A DNA stretch of 39,662 nt from Nocardiopsis potens DSM 45234 (GCF_000341105.1 NZ_ANBB01000080.1:1-39662); one strand, 5' to 3'. Numbered from the stretch's first letter, positions 15,764-25,300 are shown. The notes: generated from the sequence alone by a model not told the origin. Translations and numbers: made by a program.

Positions 15764-17385
15764 TGGGCGGGCAGGCGGCGCGGTGGCGGGGGCGGGCGGT
15801 CGACGCCGCGCTGTGGGCGGCGTGCACCGGGGTCCTGGCCGCCGAACTGGCCGGGCTGCGCGCCGACCCGCGCGCCGAGACCGCCGCCGCGGCCGCGCTG
15901 CTGGCCGCCGCGTTCGCGGTCCGCAGGGCGCACCCGTTCGCCGCGCTCTGGGCGGCCGCCGTGCCCGCCGCGGCGGCGAGCGCCGCGTCCGTCCTCGGCC
16001 TCACCGCGGCGTTCCCGGTCGCCTACGCCCTCCCGTGCGTACTGCTGGCCTTCGAGGCCGGGCGGCGGTCCGAGCGCGCCGCACCGGTGGTCGCGCTCGT
16101 CGCCGGGGTGCCGTCGGCGATGCTGGCGGTCTACGGCTCGGTGTGGGTGCGCGGCGGCGACCTGCGGGCGGCGCTGACGGGGCTCACCGACTGGGCGTCC
16201 GGCCTGATCGCGGTGGTCGCCGCCGTACTGGCGCCGTGGCTGCTGGGCCGGTTCCAGCGGCGCCGGGCGGAGCTGCGCGCCGCCGGGTGGGAGCTGGCCG
16301 AGCGGCTGGAGCGCGCCCGCGAAACCGACCGGGAGCACGCCCGGTTGCGCGAGCGGGCGCGCATCGCCGCCGAGATGCACGACTCGCTCGGGCACGAACT
16401 CGCCCTGCTCGGGGTGGGCGCCGCCGCGCTGGAGATGACGGCCGGGACCGGCCCCGGAGCCGAGGAGCGGCGGACCGCCGCGGCCGACCTCCGCGCCTCC
16501 GCGCACCGGGCCGCCCTGCGGCTGCGCGAGATCATCGGGGTGCTGCGCGAGGACGGCGGGCCCTCCGGGGCGGACGCCGGGGAGGGGGAGGAGGACGTCG
16601 CCGCGCTGGTGTCCCGCTGCGCCGGGGCCGGGATGGCGGTGCGGCTGGTCCGCGAGGGGCCGGACGCCCCCGCCGGGCCCGCCGGCCGCGCCGTGCACCG
16701 GGTGGTGCAGGAGGCGCTGACCAACGCCGCCCGGTACGCCCCCGGCGCGCGGGTCCGGGTACGGGTGGCCCGGGAGGGCGGCGCGACCGAGGTCCGGGTC
16801 TCCGACGGCGGCCCGCCCGGCGGCGCCGCCGGGCGGGCCGCCGTCGGCACCGGCTCCGGCCTGGCCGGGCTGTGCGCCCTCGTCGAGGGGATGGGCGGCT
16901 CCTTCCGGGCCGGCCCGGAGCGCGGAGGCGGATTCGCCGTGCGGGCGCGGATCCCCGACGCCGCGGAGCCCGGGGAGGGCGCGGCGGGGGAGCCCGCCGG
17001 GGCGACCGGGGCGGCGCGGCACCGCGCCCTGATCCGCGCCGGGGCCCGGCGCCGGCTGGCGGCCGCGGTCGCGCTGCCGCTGGGCCTGGGCGGCGCCGTC
17101 ACCGCCCTGGCCTTCCTGCTGCTCTGGGGCGTCAGCGCGCACACCGTGCTGGCCCGCGCGGACTACGAGCGGCTGCGCCCCGGCGACGCCCGGGAGTCCG
17201 TCGAGCGGGTGCTGCCGGTGTTCGACTACGACCCCGGTCCGCTCCCCGGCGAGCCGCCCGCCCCGCCCGGCTCCACCTGCGCCTACTACCTGGTCTCCGC
17301 GGAGAACGGCCTGCCGCCGGTCTACCGCCTCTGCTTCGCCGACGGCCGCCTGGCCGCCAAGGACGTCATCGCGCGGCGGGAGTGA
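15763..17385 (+). CDS. Sensor histidine kinase, HisKA_3 (NarL/DesK-like) with C-terminal membrane tail
   Basis: 540 residues. Four to six N-terminal hydrophobic segments (about 12-165) are followed by a coiled linker. The HisKA_3 phosphoacceptor His206 is in RIAAEMHDSLGHELALL. The ATPase domain has the N box VVQEALTNAARYAPG (Asn321), VSDGG (Asp348) and the glycine-rich GTGSGLAGL. Unusually, after the ATPase domain there is a second membrane segment (about 432-458, AAVALPLGLGGAVTALAFLL). An ~80-residue extracytoplasmic tail with two Cys (506, 524) follows; it could be a sensing domain placed at the wrong end compared with relatives. The cognate regulator follows 254 nt downstream. Confidence 0.87.
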   Translation: MGGQAARWRGRAVDAALWAACTGVLAAELAGLRADPRAETAAAAALLAAAFAVRRAHPFAALWAAAVPAAAASAASVLGLTAAFPVAYALPCVLLAFEAGRRSERAAPVVALVAGVPSAMLAVYGSVWVRGGDLRAALTGLTDWASGLIAVVAAVLAPWLLGRFQRRRAELRAAGWELAERLERARETDREHARLRERARIAAEMHDSLGHELALLGVGAAALEMTAGTGPGAEERRTAAADLRASAHRAALRLREIIGVLREDGGPSGADAGEGEEDVAALVSRCAGAGMAVRLVREGPDAPAGPAGRAVHRVVQEALTNAARYAPGARVRVRVAREGGATEVRVSDGGPPGGAAGRAAVGTGSGLAGLCALVEGMGGSFRAGPERGGGFAVRARIPDAAEPGEGAAGEPAGATGAARHRALIRAGARRRLAAAVALPLGLGGAVTALAFLLLWGVSAHTVLARADYERLRPGDARESVERVLPVFDYDPGPLPGEPPAPPGSTCAYYLVSAENGLPPVYRLCFADGRLAAKDVIARRE

Positions 17386-17467
17386 CACCCGCCCCGGAAG
17401 GCCGGGGGACCGCTGCGGCCTGCCGCCGCCGGGTACGCGGCGGGTCGCCGGCTCGGCGGCCGGCGCT

Positions 17468-17481
17468 GCTCCGGCCGGAGC
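17468..17481. repeat. Perfect palindrome between kinase and regulator genes
   Basis: GCTCCGGCCGGAGC is a 14-bp perfect palindrome in the 254-nt gap (17386-17639). The gap is otherwise very GC-rich and holds several weaker inverted repeats and no gene. Confidence 0.4.
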
Positions 17482-17627
17482 CGGCCGCCTGCGGGCCTCC
17501 GCGCCCGAGGCCCCGGTCCCCGCCCGCCGGGCGGCTCCCGGCGCGGCCTTCCGCCCGGTGGCGGTCCGGTCTTCTCCCGCCGCTGCGGCGGGCCGCCCCA
17601 TCGCCGGGGCCGCCGGGGCGCCGTCGG

Positions 17628-17640
17628 TAGGCTGGGCCGG
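17628..17640 (+). promoter_or_regulatory. Leaderless promoter of the response regulator gene
   Basis: TAGGCT (17628-17633), 6 nt, then GTG at 17640: the same hexamer and the same spacing as upstream of the kinase gene. This supports both starts and suggests the two genes are transcribed separately but in parallel. Confidence 0.6.
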
Positions 17641-18368
17641 TGGCCGAGCGGGCGGAAGAGCAGGGGAGCGGCACGGACCCGGTGATCCGGGTGGTGCTCG
17701 CCGACGACGAGCGGATGCTGCGCGCGGGCATGCGCGCCATCCTGTCCGCGGCGCCCGGGATCGAGGTCGTCGGCGAGGCGGCCGACGGCGCGCAGGCCGT
17801 CGACCAGGTCCGCCGGCACCGCCCCGACATCGCCCTGGTGGACGTGCAGATGCCGGGCACCGACGGGCTGGCCGCCACCGAGGCGATCACCGCGGAGTTC
17901 CCCGGGACCGCGGTGGTCATCCTGACCACCTTCGGCGAGGACGCCTACATCGCCCGGGCGCTGGGCGGCGGGGCCCGCGGCTTCGTGCTCAAGACCGGCG
18001 ACCCGAACGACCTGATCGCCGGGTTGCGCGGGGTGGCCGAGGGCGGCGCCTACCTGTCCCCCGAGGTCGCACGGCGGATCATCACCGAACTGCGCGGGAC
18101 CGGCGCCGAGGCGCGGATGTCGCGCGGCGCGGCCGCCCGGGAGCGGATCGCCCCGCTGTCGGCCCGCGAGCGCGAGGTGCTGGCCCTGGTCGGGGAGGGG
18201 CTGTCCAACGGCGCCGTCGCCGACCGGCTGGGCATCGCCCCGGGGACGGTCAAGGTGCACGTCGGGTCCATCCTCACCCGGCTCGACCTGGGCAACCGGG
18301 TCCAGGCCGCGGTGCTCGCCTACGAGGCCGGCCTGGTCGCCGGCGACCCGTTCCCGCCCTCCGGCTGA
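17640..18368 (+). CDS. LuxR/NarL-type response regulator
   Basis: 242 residues. The receiver domain spans about 16-130, with the acidic pair Asp22-Asp23 in LADDERM, phosphoacceptor Asp68 in ALVDVQMPG, and Lys117 in RGFVLKTGD. The C-terminal LuxR-type HTH has LSAREREVLALVGEGLSNGA and GIAPGTVKVHVGSILTRLDL. The cognate kinase is the gene upstream. The GTG start is set by the leaderless promoter. Likely targets, from a shared dyad, are the lipoprotein hydrolase just downstream and the convergent ABC exporter. Confidence 0.92.
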   Translation: MAERAEEQGSGTDPVIRVVLADDERMLRAGMRAILSAAPGIEVVGEAADGAQAVDQVRRHRPDIALVDVQMPGTDGLAATEAITAEFPGTAVVILTTFGEDAYIARALGGGARGFVLKTGDPNDLIAGLRGVAEGGAYLSPEVARRIITELRGTGAEARMSRGAAARERIAPLSAREREVLALVGEGLSNGAVADRLGIAPGTVKVHVGSILTRLDLGNRVQAAVLAYEAGLVAGDPFPPSG

Positions 18369-18379
18369 GCCGCCCGGCG

Positions 18380-18404
18380 CCGCTATGCCGATCGGGCTAG
18401 CCGG
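18380..18404. promoter_or_regulatory. Imperfect dyad upstream of the hydrolase
   Basis: CCGCTATGC-CGATCG-GGCTAGCCG: the left half is identical to the perfect dyad at 21757-21780, and the right half matches 6 of 9 at the same 6-nt spacing. It lies 54-78 nt before the hydrolase ATG, a position suited to an activator. Confidence 0.45.
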
Positions 18405-18457
18405 CCGCAGACCGCCGGGTCATGCGCTCGCCCCCGCCCGGCGGCGAGGATCCGGGC

Positions 18458-19753
18458 ATGCAGAAGAACAGAGACGCCTCACCCCGCCGGCTGCGGATCC
18501 GCTGCTACGCGGCGGCCGCGGCCGTGCTGGCCGGCTGCTGCTCCGCCCCGGCGGCGATCGCAGCGGCGACCGACCCCGAGCCGGTCCGCCTCGCCCCGCC
18601 CGAACCGACCGGCCCCTACGCGGTCGGCCAGGTCCGGCTGCACCTGGCCGATGAGGGGCGCGGCCACCCGTGGGTGGCGGGGGCCGAGCGGCGGGACCTC
18701 ATGGTCACCCTCTGGTACCCGGCCGCGGAGGACGGCGGCGGAGAGCCGGCCCGCTACGTGCCGGAAGCGGTGGAGGGCGTCCTCGACGGCGAGCTGGAGC
18801 AGGCGGGGCTGCCCCGTGAGGCGGTCGACTTCGCCGGGTCGCCGGTGCACGCCTCGATCGGCGCCGACCCCGCCCCCGGCGCCGGCCCGATGCCGGTGCT
18901 GCTCTACTCGCACGGCTTCAACCAGACCCGGCACCAGGCCACCGCCCAGCTGGAGGAGCTGGCCAGCCGGGGGTACGCGGTGGCGGCGATGGACCACCCC
19001 TACGAGTCATCCGCGGTGGAGCTGCCCGACGGCCGGGTGCTCCGGGACGCCGTCCCCGGGGGGATGGACACCGCGGAGATGTACCGGGAGGCCGTCGGGG
19101 TCCGGGTGGCCGACGCCGGCCTGGTGCTGGACGCCCTGGAGGAGGCGGCCGCCGGGGGCGGCCCCGCCGTCGGCGGGGACCCGCTTCCGGAAGGGCTCGG
19201 CGCGGCTCTGGACCTGTCCTCGGTCGGCATGTTCGGCCACTCGGCGGGCGGGCTGACCGCGGCCGAGGCGATGCTCGCCGACGACCGCATCGACGCCGGG
19301 GCCGACCTGGACGGCAGCATCGGCTACCACATCGGGGACGAGGAGTGGGCGGAGTCCACGCTCCGCGGCGCCGACCGGCCGTTCCTCCTCTTCGGCGGCG
19401 GCCTCTCCGGCGGTGCCGGCCGCCCGCACACCAGCGAGCACAGCCCCGACTGGCGGATGTTCCGGGACGCCTCTACCGGCGAGGTGCTGGAGCTCTACAT
19501 GGCGGAGGGGGAGCACATGGGCTTCATCGACACCCAGTGGTACGTCCCGCAGATCGAGGCGGCCGGCTGGTCCGGCGGACCGACCTGGCGGGACACGGTC
19601 GAGGCGTCGATCGGCACCGTCGACCCGGAGCGCAGCACCGCGGCGCAGCGCGCCTACCTCACCGCCTTCTTCGACGAGCACCTGCGCGGCGAGGAGCGGC
19701 CCCTCCTGGACGGCCCCTCGCCGGACCACCCCGACGTGGCGTTCATCGGCTGA
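18458..19753 (+). CDS. PAF-acetylhydrolase-like alpha/beta hydrolase, predicted lipoprotein
   Basis: 431 residues from ATG 18458, preferred over an upstream in-frame ATG because it directly begins a signal peptide (MQKNRDASPRRLRIRC). A lipobox LAGC with Cys27 follows, so the protein should be exported and lipid-anchored on the outer face of the membrane. Catalytic parts of the platelet-activating-factor acetylhydrolase family: oxyanion region LLYSHGFNQTRHQ, nucleophile Ser262 in MFGHSAGGLTAAEAM, an acid in the AGADLDGSIG region, and His353 in EGEHMGFID. It probably hydrolyses short-chain acyl esters of lipids. It follows the response regulator by 89 nt and carries a candidate operator. Confidence 0.85.
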   Translation: MQKNRDASPRRLRIRCYAAAAAVLAGCCSAPAAIAAATDPEPVRLAPPEPTGPYAVGQVRLHLADEGRGHPWVAGAERRDLMVTLWYPAAEDGGGEPARYVPEAVEGVLDGELEQAGLPREAVDFAGSPVHASIGADPAPGAGPMPVLLYSHGFNQTRHQATAQLEELASRGYAVAAMDHPYESSAVELPDGRVLRDAVPGGMDTAEMYREAVGVRVADAGLVLDALEEAAAGGGPAVGGDPLPEGLGAALDLSSVGMFGHSAGGLTAAEAMLADDRIDAGADLDGSIGYHIGDEEWAESTLRGADRPFLLFGGGLSGGAGRPHTSEHSPDWRMFRDASTGEVLELYMAEGEHMGFIDTQWYVPQIEAAGWSGGPTWRDTVEASIGTVDPERSTAAQRAYLTAFFDEHLRGEERPLLDGPSPDHPDVAFIG

Positions 19754-19796
19754 CCCGCCGCCGGAGCCGCCGGAGGGAGACGCGCCCCTGGCCGCA

Positions 19797-19835
19797 GGCC
19801 GTCCCGGCCGCCCGGTGGGGGCGGCCGGGACGGCC
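19797..19835. terminator. Bidirectional stem-loop between convergent genes
   Basis: GGCCGTCCCGGCCGCCC (19797-19813), 5-nt loop, then its exact 17-bp complement (19819-19835). It lies between the hydrolase stop and the convergent permease stop. No T tract, as is common in actinomycetes. Confidence 0.6.
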
Positions 19836-19868
19836 GGGAGGCCGCGGAGAGCGGGCCCTCCCCCGGCT

Positions 19869-19907
19869 CCCCGGCCGGATGCCCCGGCCGGATGCCCCGG
19901 CCGGGCG
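19869..19907. repeat. Short tandem repeat CCCCGGCCGGATG
   Basis: Two exact 13-bp units (19869-19881, 19882-19894) and a third diverged unit CCCCGGCCGGGCG, in the gap between convergent genes. No function evident. Confidence 0.5.
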
Positions 19908-19926
19908 GCCCGGCCGGGCCGCCCGG

Positions 19927-20730
19927 TCAGGCGTCCCGGGAGCGCAGCTCCGCGTACCCGATGATCAGGGCGGCGGCCGCCCAGCCGAGCACGGTGAACG
20001 CGTTCACCGGGCCGTCGTGCGGCGCGGTGTAGAACCCGGCGTCGCCGGAGGCGTAGAGCTCGACGCCGGCGAAGCCGGGGAAGGCCGCGGCGAGGTCGCT
20101 CAGCCATTCCGCCTGGCTGAGCTGGAGCACCATCGGTATGCCCAGCAGGAGCAGCAACCCGGCCCCGATGGTCGCCGCGGTGCCGCGCAGCGCGGTGCCG
20201 AGTCCGACCGCCATCGCCGCGAACAGTGCCATGCACACGCCCGCGCCCAGCACCGTGCGGACCGCGTACCCCGGATCCAGCGGTACGCCGGCGCCGAGCA
20301 CCAGCCGGAGCGCCCCGATGCCGATCGCGGTCACCGCCGCCCCCGCGGCGAACGCGAACCCGGCGGTGACCGCGGCGCGCGCGGCCAGCAGCCGGCCGCG
20401 GCGCGGGACGGCCAGCAGCGCGGCGGCGCTCCCGCCGTTCCCGTACTCGCCGGTGGCGATCAGCGCGGCCAGCGTGAGGACGACGAACTGCAGCAGGTAG
20501 AAGACGCCCTGCGAGGTGAGCCGGACGTAGGAGAACTCGCTCGCGGAGGCGGGGTCGTCGGCGATCCGGTCGGCGGTGGAGACCCCCATCAGGACCGCGA
20601 ACACCACCATGGCGGCGGCGCCGACGCCCACGCACCACCAGGTGGTGCGGAGGGACGCCAGCCTGGTCCACTCCATGGCCGCGGCCCGGGCGAACTCGCC
20701 CCGGACCGGCCGCACGCTCTGCGCCGCCAT
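19927..20730 (-). CDS. ABC-2 exporter permease
   Basis: 267 residues with six hydrophobic segments, among them WWCVGVGAAAMVVFAVLMGV, VFYLLQFVVLTLAALIATGE and the final NAFTVLGWAAAALIIGYAEL. The EYGNGG motif after the second segment is typical of ABC-2 permeases of the NatB/CcmA-partner type. The ATG at 20730 overlaps the ATPase stop, so it is coupled to that gene. Cargo unknown. The frame continues upstream only as antisense of the ATPase gene. Confidence 0.87.
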   Translation of the reverse strand: MAAQSVRPVRGEFARAAAMEWTRLASLRTTWWCVGVGAAAMVVFAVLMGVSTADRIADDPASASEFSYVRLTSQGVFYLLQFVVLTLAALIATGEYGNGGSAAALLAVPRRGRLLAARAAVTAGFAFAAGAAVTAIGIGALRLVLGAGVPLDPGYAVRTVLGAGVCMALFAAMAVGLGTALRGTAATIGAGLLLLLGIPMVLQLSQAEWLSDLAAAFPGFAGVELYASGDAGFYTAPHDGPVNAFTVLGWAAAALIIGYAELRSRDA

Positions 20731-21671
20731 CACTTCCCCTCCCGCTCTTCCCGCTGCTCTTCCCGTACGCCGCGCCCGGCGGCGTACTCCGCCCCGGCGC
20801 CGGTGAGTTCGAGGTAGGCCTGCTCCAGCGAGGCCTCCTCCCGGCGGAGGCCGTGCAGCCGCACCCCGGCCTCGTGCGCGGCGTCCCCGACGGCCTCGGC
20901 CGCAGCGCCGTGCACCACCAGCCCGCCGTCGGCGGGCTCGACCTCCGCCCCGTCCCGGCGCAGCCGCTCGGCCAGCGGCCCGGGATCGGGGGTGCGGACC
21001 AGGACCCGGCTGCGCGTCCACGCCGCGACCAGCTCGGACAGCGGCGCGTCGGCGATCAGCCGCCCGCCCGCCACCACCACGAGCCGGTCGGCGACCAGCT
21101 GCATCTCGCTCATCAGGTGGCTGGAGACGAAGACCGTCCGGCCCTCGTCGGCGAGGGCCCGCACCAGGCGGCGCACCCAGAGCACCCCGTCCATGTCCAG
21201 CCCGTTGACCGGCTCGTCGAAGAGCAGGGCCCCGGGGTCGCCGAGGAGCGCGGCGGCGATGCCCAGCCGCTGCCGCATCCCCAGCGAGAACCCGCCGACC
21301 CGGCGGCCGGCGGCCCCGGCCAGGCCGACCTCCTCCAGCACCTCCGCGACCCGCCGCCGCGGCACCCCGCTTCCCCGCGCGAGCGCCAGCAGATGGGCGC
21401 GGGCGCTCCGCCCGGGGTGCGCCGCCCCTCCGTCCAGCAGCGCCCCGACCTCCCGCGCCGGCCGGGGGAGGTCCGCGTACCGGACCCCGTTCACCAGCGC
21501 CGCACCGGACGTCGGCCGGTCCAGCCCGAGCAGCACCCGCATCGTCGTCGACTTCCCCGCCCCGTTGGGACCGAGGAACCCGGTCACCGCCCCGGGCCGC
21601 ACCTCGAAGCTCAGCCCGTCGACGGCCGTCACCCCGCCGTACCTCTTCGTCAATCCGCGTACCGTGAGCAC
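20730..21671 (-). CDS. ABC-2 exporter ATP-binding protein
   Basis: 313 residues from GTG 21671. Walker A GPNGAGKS at 34-41, signature region GGFSLGMRQRLG (about 126-137), Walker B ALLFDEPVNGLD (148-159) and switch VSSHLMSEMQLVADRL. The signature is SLGMRQ rather than SGGM, as in gliding/multidrug ABC-2 types (NatA/BcrA-like). The last 20 residues are charged (EEQREEREGK). A ribosome site GGACGGAG precedes the start. A -10-like TAGCTT lies about 45 nt upstream, with the perfect CCGCTATGC dyad above it. Forms an exporter with the next gene; BcrAB-like peptide-antibiotic resistance is one possibility. Confidence 0.9.
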   Translation of the reverse strand: MLTVRGLTKRYGGVTAVDGLSFEVRPGAVTGFLGPNGAGKSTTMRVLLGLDRPTSGAALVNGVRYADLPRPAREVGALLDGGAAHPGRSARAHLLALARGSGVPRRRVAEVLEEVGLAGAAGRRVGGFSLGMRQRLGIAAALLGDPGALLFDEPVNGLDMDGVLWVRRLVRALADEGRTVFVSSHLMSEMQLVADRLVVVAGGRLIADAPLSELVAAWTRSRVLVRTPDPGPLAERLRRDGAEVEPADGGLVVHGAAAEAVGDAAHEAGVRLHGLRREEASLEQAYLELTGAGAEYAAGRGVREEQREEREGK

Positions 21672-21756
21672 ACCGGCTCCGTCCTCGTCCTGGGATGTTC
21701 CGCCCCAGAAGCTAGGCCCGCGCCCCGGCCCGCCACATCGCCTCTCCGGACCCGTT

Positions 21757-21780
21757 CCGCTATGCCGGAGTGCATAGCGG
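21757..21780. promoter_or_regulatory. Perfect dyad CCGCTATGC-N6-GCATAGCGG
   Basis: 9-bp arms at 21757-21765 and 21772-21780 with a 6-nt centre CGGAGT, 86 nt upstream of the ABC ATPase start and above its candidate -10. The size and upstream position fit an activator of the NarL/LuxR class. A related site precedes the hydrolase gene next to the response regulator. Confidence 0.6.
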
Positions 21781-21850
21781 CCCCCGCCCGCCCGGCGGGC
21801 ATGGCCCGGCTCACCCCGATAAACCGGTCAGAACCCGCTCCGCACCGTGG

Positions 21851-21856
21851 TAGAGT
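21851..21856 (+). promoter_or_regulatory. Candidate -10 box of the tRNA-Arg gene
   Basis: TAGAGT lies 57 nt before the tRNA 5' end. A -35 is not clear (TCAGAA 17 nt upstream). Confidence 0.35.
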
Positions 21857-21912
21857 CTTACTCGTCCTCAGGGAGACGGGAAGTCGACCGGGGGACGACA
21901 ACAGAAGAATCT

Positions 21913-21985
21913 GCACTCGTAGCTCAATGGATAGAGCATCTGACTACGGATCAGAAGGTTGGGGGTTCGAGTCCTCCCGAGTGCG
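21913..21985 (+). tRNA. tRNA-Arg (anticodon ACG)
   Basis: The acceptor stem GCACTCG (21913-21919) pairs with CGAGTGC (21978-21984), and the discriminator is G. The D-arm is TAGCTCAATGGATAGAGC. The anticodon stem TCTGA/TCAGA encloses the loop CTACGGA, so the anticodon is ACG. The T-arm is GGGGGTTCGAGTCCTCC. CCA is not encoded. The adenosine at position 34 would be edited to inosine to read CGN codons. It marks the left edge of the island-like region and is a plausible integration target. Confidence 0.95.
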
Positions 21986-22009
21986 CCGCCTTGAGACAGC
22001 GACAGTTGA

Positions 22010-22048
22010 GCCCTGACCTGGAGTGACAGGTCAGGGCTTGATTGTTTT
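22010..22048 (+). terminator. Rho-independent terminator after tRNA-Arg
   Basis: GCCCTGACCTG (22010-22020), loop GAGTGA, CAGGTCAGGGC (22027-22037), then TTGATTGTTTT. An 11-bp perfect stem with a U-rich tail. Confidence 0.88.
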
Positions 22049-22375
22049 CCCAAGGCCTGCGGGCGTCCTCCGGCCCGTGGGGGCGAACAGGGGGTCGACT
22101 GCTCCCTCCCTGACCTGCGACTCCGCGGCCCTCGATCAGGCGCGGACTACGGCGACCATGAGCGACCGGCGCCCCTCCGGGATCCGGTAGGCAGCGGTGG
22201 CTTCCACGACCTTGCACTTCCTGGTCGTCCATAGCGCCTACCACCGCCGCATCCTCGATGCGGAGGCGTCCCGGCCCCGCGTTGCGTTGCGATAGGGGCA
22301 CCTCAGACTGCGACTTCTGAAGAGTCGCACCGTCTCCTCGGCGATCTCTCGTGGTCGGAACCGGCCAGTAGGGTT
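22049..22375. other. Intergenic region upstream of the Type ISP gene
   Basis: No convincing gene. On the minus strand 22237-22136 an open stretch ends KCKVVEATAAYRIPEGRRSLMVAVVRA with high GC3, but it has no good start codon or ribosome site, so it is at best the tail of a lost small gene. A possible -10 TAGGGT lies at 22369-22374, just ahead of the next gene. Confidence 0.35.
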
Positions 22376-25300
22376 GTGAAGATTCTGGTGCGAGTCATAC
22401 GGCGCGCGGATGGGCGCGCCGCCGAGTGCGATGGGGTGCGAAGCGCGTTGACCGAGACCACGACGACGGTGCACGACGTTCTCAAGGCGATCCGTGAAGA
22501 CTCCACCGTGAACAGAGATCGGGGGAGCCGTTTCGAGGAGCTCATGCTCCAGTACCTGGACACCGATCCGCAGTGGTCCGACCAGTTCAGCCGCACATGG
22601 CTGTGGACCCACTGGCCCGGCGCCGAGCACGACAAGCGGGACACCGGCATCGACCTGGTCGCGCAGGACCGGGAGACCGGCGGTTTCTGCGCCATCCAGT
22701 GCAAGTTCTACGAGCCGCACCACACCATCCGCAAAGAGGACATCGACTCTTTCTTCACGGCCTCGGGGAAGGGCGGTTTCACCCGCCGGATGATCATCTC
22801 TACCACCGACCAGTGGAGCGAGCACGCCGAGGCGGCCCTGGAGGACCAGCAGATCCCCGTCACCCGGATCGGGCTGGCCGACATCGCCGACAGCCCGGTG
22901 GAATGGCACCTGCCCGCCCCCGGTTCGCCGACGGGCATCAAAGCGTCCTTGCAGGCGAAGAAGACTCTGCGCCCGCACCAGCGGGACGCGATCGATGACG
23001 TCTTCGCCGGCTTCGCCGGGCACGAGCGCGGCCAGCTCATCATGGCCTGCGGCACCGGCAAGACCTTCACCAGCCTGAAGATCGCCGAGCGCCTCCACCG
23101 CGAGCGGGTCGAAGCCGGACAGGGCGAGCACACCACCGTCCTGTTCCTGGTCCCCTCCATCGCCCTGCTCTCCCAGACCCTGCGCGAATGGACGCAGGAG
23201 GCCGAAGTGCCGATGCGGCCCTTCGCCGTCTGCTCCGACACCAAGGTCGGCAAGCAGAAGGCCCAGGACGACGACAAGGACATGGCCACCCACGACCTGG
23301 CCCTGCCCGCCACCACCTCCCCCGACCGGCTGATCGAGCAGATGAACCGCGTCGAGACCGAGCCGGGGCTGACGGTGGTCTTCTCCACCTACCAGTCCAT
23401 CACCACCGTCGCGGCGGCCCAGCAGCAGGGCCTGGCCCGCTTCGACCTGGTCCTGTGCGACGAGGCCCACCGGACCACCGGCGTCACCCTCTCCGGCGCC
23501 GACGAGTCCGCGTTCGTCCGCGTCCACGACGACGGCTTCATCGGCGCGGACCGCCGGCTGTACATGACCGCGACCCCGCGGGTGTACGAGGAGAAGGCCA
23601 AGCAGGATGCCAAGAACGCCGATGCGGTCCTGACCTCGATGGGCGATGAGTCCGTCTACGGCCCTGAGTTCCACCGTCTGGGCTTCGGCAAGGCCGTGGA
23701 GCGGGGCCTGCTCACCGACTACAGGGTCCTCGTCCTCACCGTGGACGAGGGCGCGGTCGCCAAGACACTGCAGAAAGGGCTCGCCAGCGGCGACTCCGAG
23801 CTGAACCTCGACGATGCCGCGAAGATCATCGGCTGCTGGAACGCGATGGCCAAGCACACCGGCACCTTCGCCGACGGAACCGGTTTCGGCCCGGAAGAGG
23901 CGCCGATGCAGAGGGCGGTGGCCTTCGCCCGCTCGATCGCCGACTCCAAGGCCATCACGGAGCGCTTCCAGGAGGTCGTCGACGCCTACGATGACGCCGA
24001 CGAAAAAGCGCTGCGGTGCGAGATCCGCCATGTCGACGGCACCTTCAACACCCTCCGCCGCAACGAGCGCCTCGACTGGCTCAAGCAGGAGCCCGATTCG
24101 GGCAGCGCCCGCATCCTGTCCAACGCCCGCTGCCTGTCCGAAGGCGTCGACGTCCCCAGCCTGGACGCGGTGCTGTTCCTGCACCCCCGCAACTCCGTGG
24201 TGGACGTCGTCCAGTCCGTCGGCCGCGTCATGCGCACCGCCCCCGGCAAGAAGTACGGCTACATCATCCTGCCCGTCGCGGTCCCCGCAGGGATGCCGCC
24301 GGAGAAGGCGCTCGCGGACAACCAGCGCTTCAAGACCGTCTGGCAGGTGCTCCAGGCTCTGCGCGCCCACGACGACCGCTTCAACGCGTTCGTCAACCAG
24401 ATCGAGCTGAACAAGAAGCAGCCCGACACCATCGGCATCGGGCACATCGGCCCCGGCGACGAGGTGATCGGCGACCAGGACGGCTCCAGCACCCCCGGCG
24501 ACGCCAAGGAGAAGGAGGCCCAGAGCGCCCAGTACGTCCAGGACGCCCTGCTCTCCGTGGACGAGTGGCGGGAGGCCATCTACGCCCGCATCGTCGACAA
24601 GGTCGGCGAGCGCCACTACTGGGAGGACTGGGCCAAGGACATCGCCCGGATCGCCGACCGCCACGTCACCCGGATCAAGGCGGCCTTGAAGGACCCGGAG
24701 AAGCAGGCCGCCTTCCAGGAGTTCACCGCCGAGCTGCGCGCGAGCCTCAACCCCGGTGTCACGGACACGGACGCCATCGACATGCTCGCCCAGCACATCA
24801 TCACCAAGCCGGTGTTCGACGCGCTGTTCAAGGACTACGCCTTCGCCGAGCACAACCCGGTGTCCAAGGCGATGCAGCGCATGCTCGACGTCCTAGGCGA
24901 TCAGGGCCTGGACGCCGAGTCCAAGACCCTGAAGGGCTTCTACGACTCGGTGCGGGTGCGCGCGGAGGGGATCGACAACCACGAAGGCCGCCAGCGCGTC
25001 ATCGTCGAGCTGTACGACAAGTTCTTCAAGACCGCTCTGCCCAAGACCGCCGACGCGCTCGGCATCGTCTACACCCCGATCGAGGTCGTCGACTTCATCC
25101 TGCGCGCCACCGAGCAGGCCCTGGGCAAGCACCTCGGCCGCTCGCTGAGCGACGAAGGCGTCCACATCATCGACCCGTTCACCGGGACCGGCACCTTCCC
25201 CGTGCGCCTGCTCCAGTCCGGCCTCATCAAGCCCGAGGACCTCGCCCGCAAGTACGCCCAGGAGCTGCACGCCAATGAGCTCGTGCTGCTCGCCTACTAC

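Noticed and set aside
15280-17601. 773-codon minus-strand open frame over the kinase gene
   Set aside because: Shadow of the kinase reading frame; Gly/Ala/Arg-rich with no motif.
22238-24853. 871-codon minus-strand open frame inside the Type ISP gene
   Set aside because: The plus strand carries ordered nuclease and helicase motifs; the minus frame shows none and consists of biased repeats of Val, Leu, Asp, Gly.
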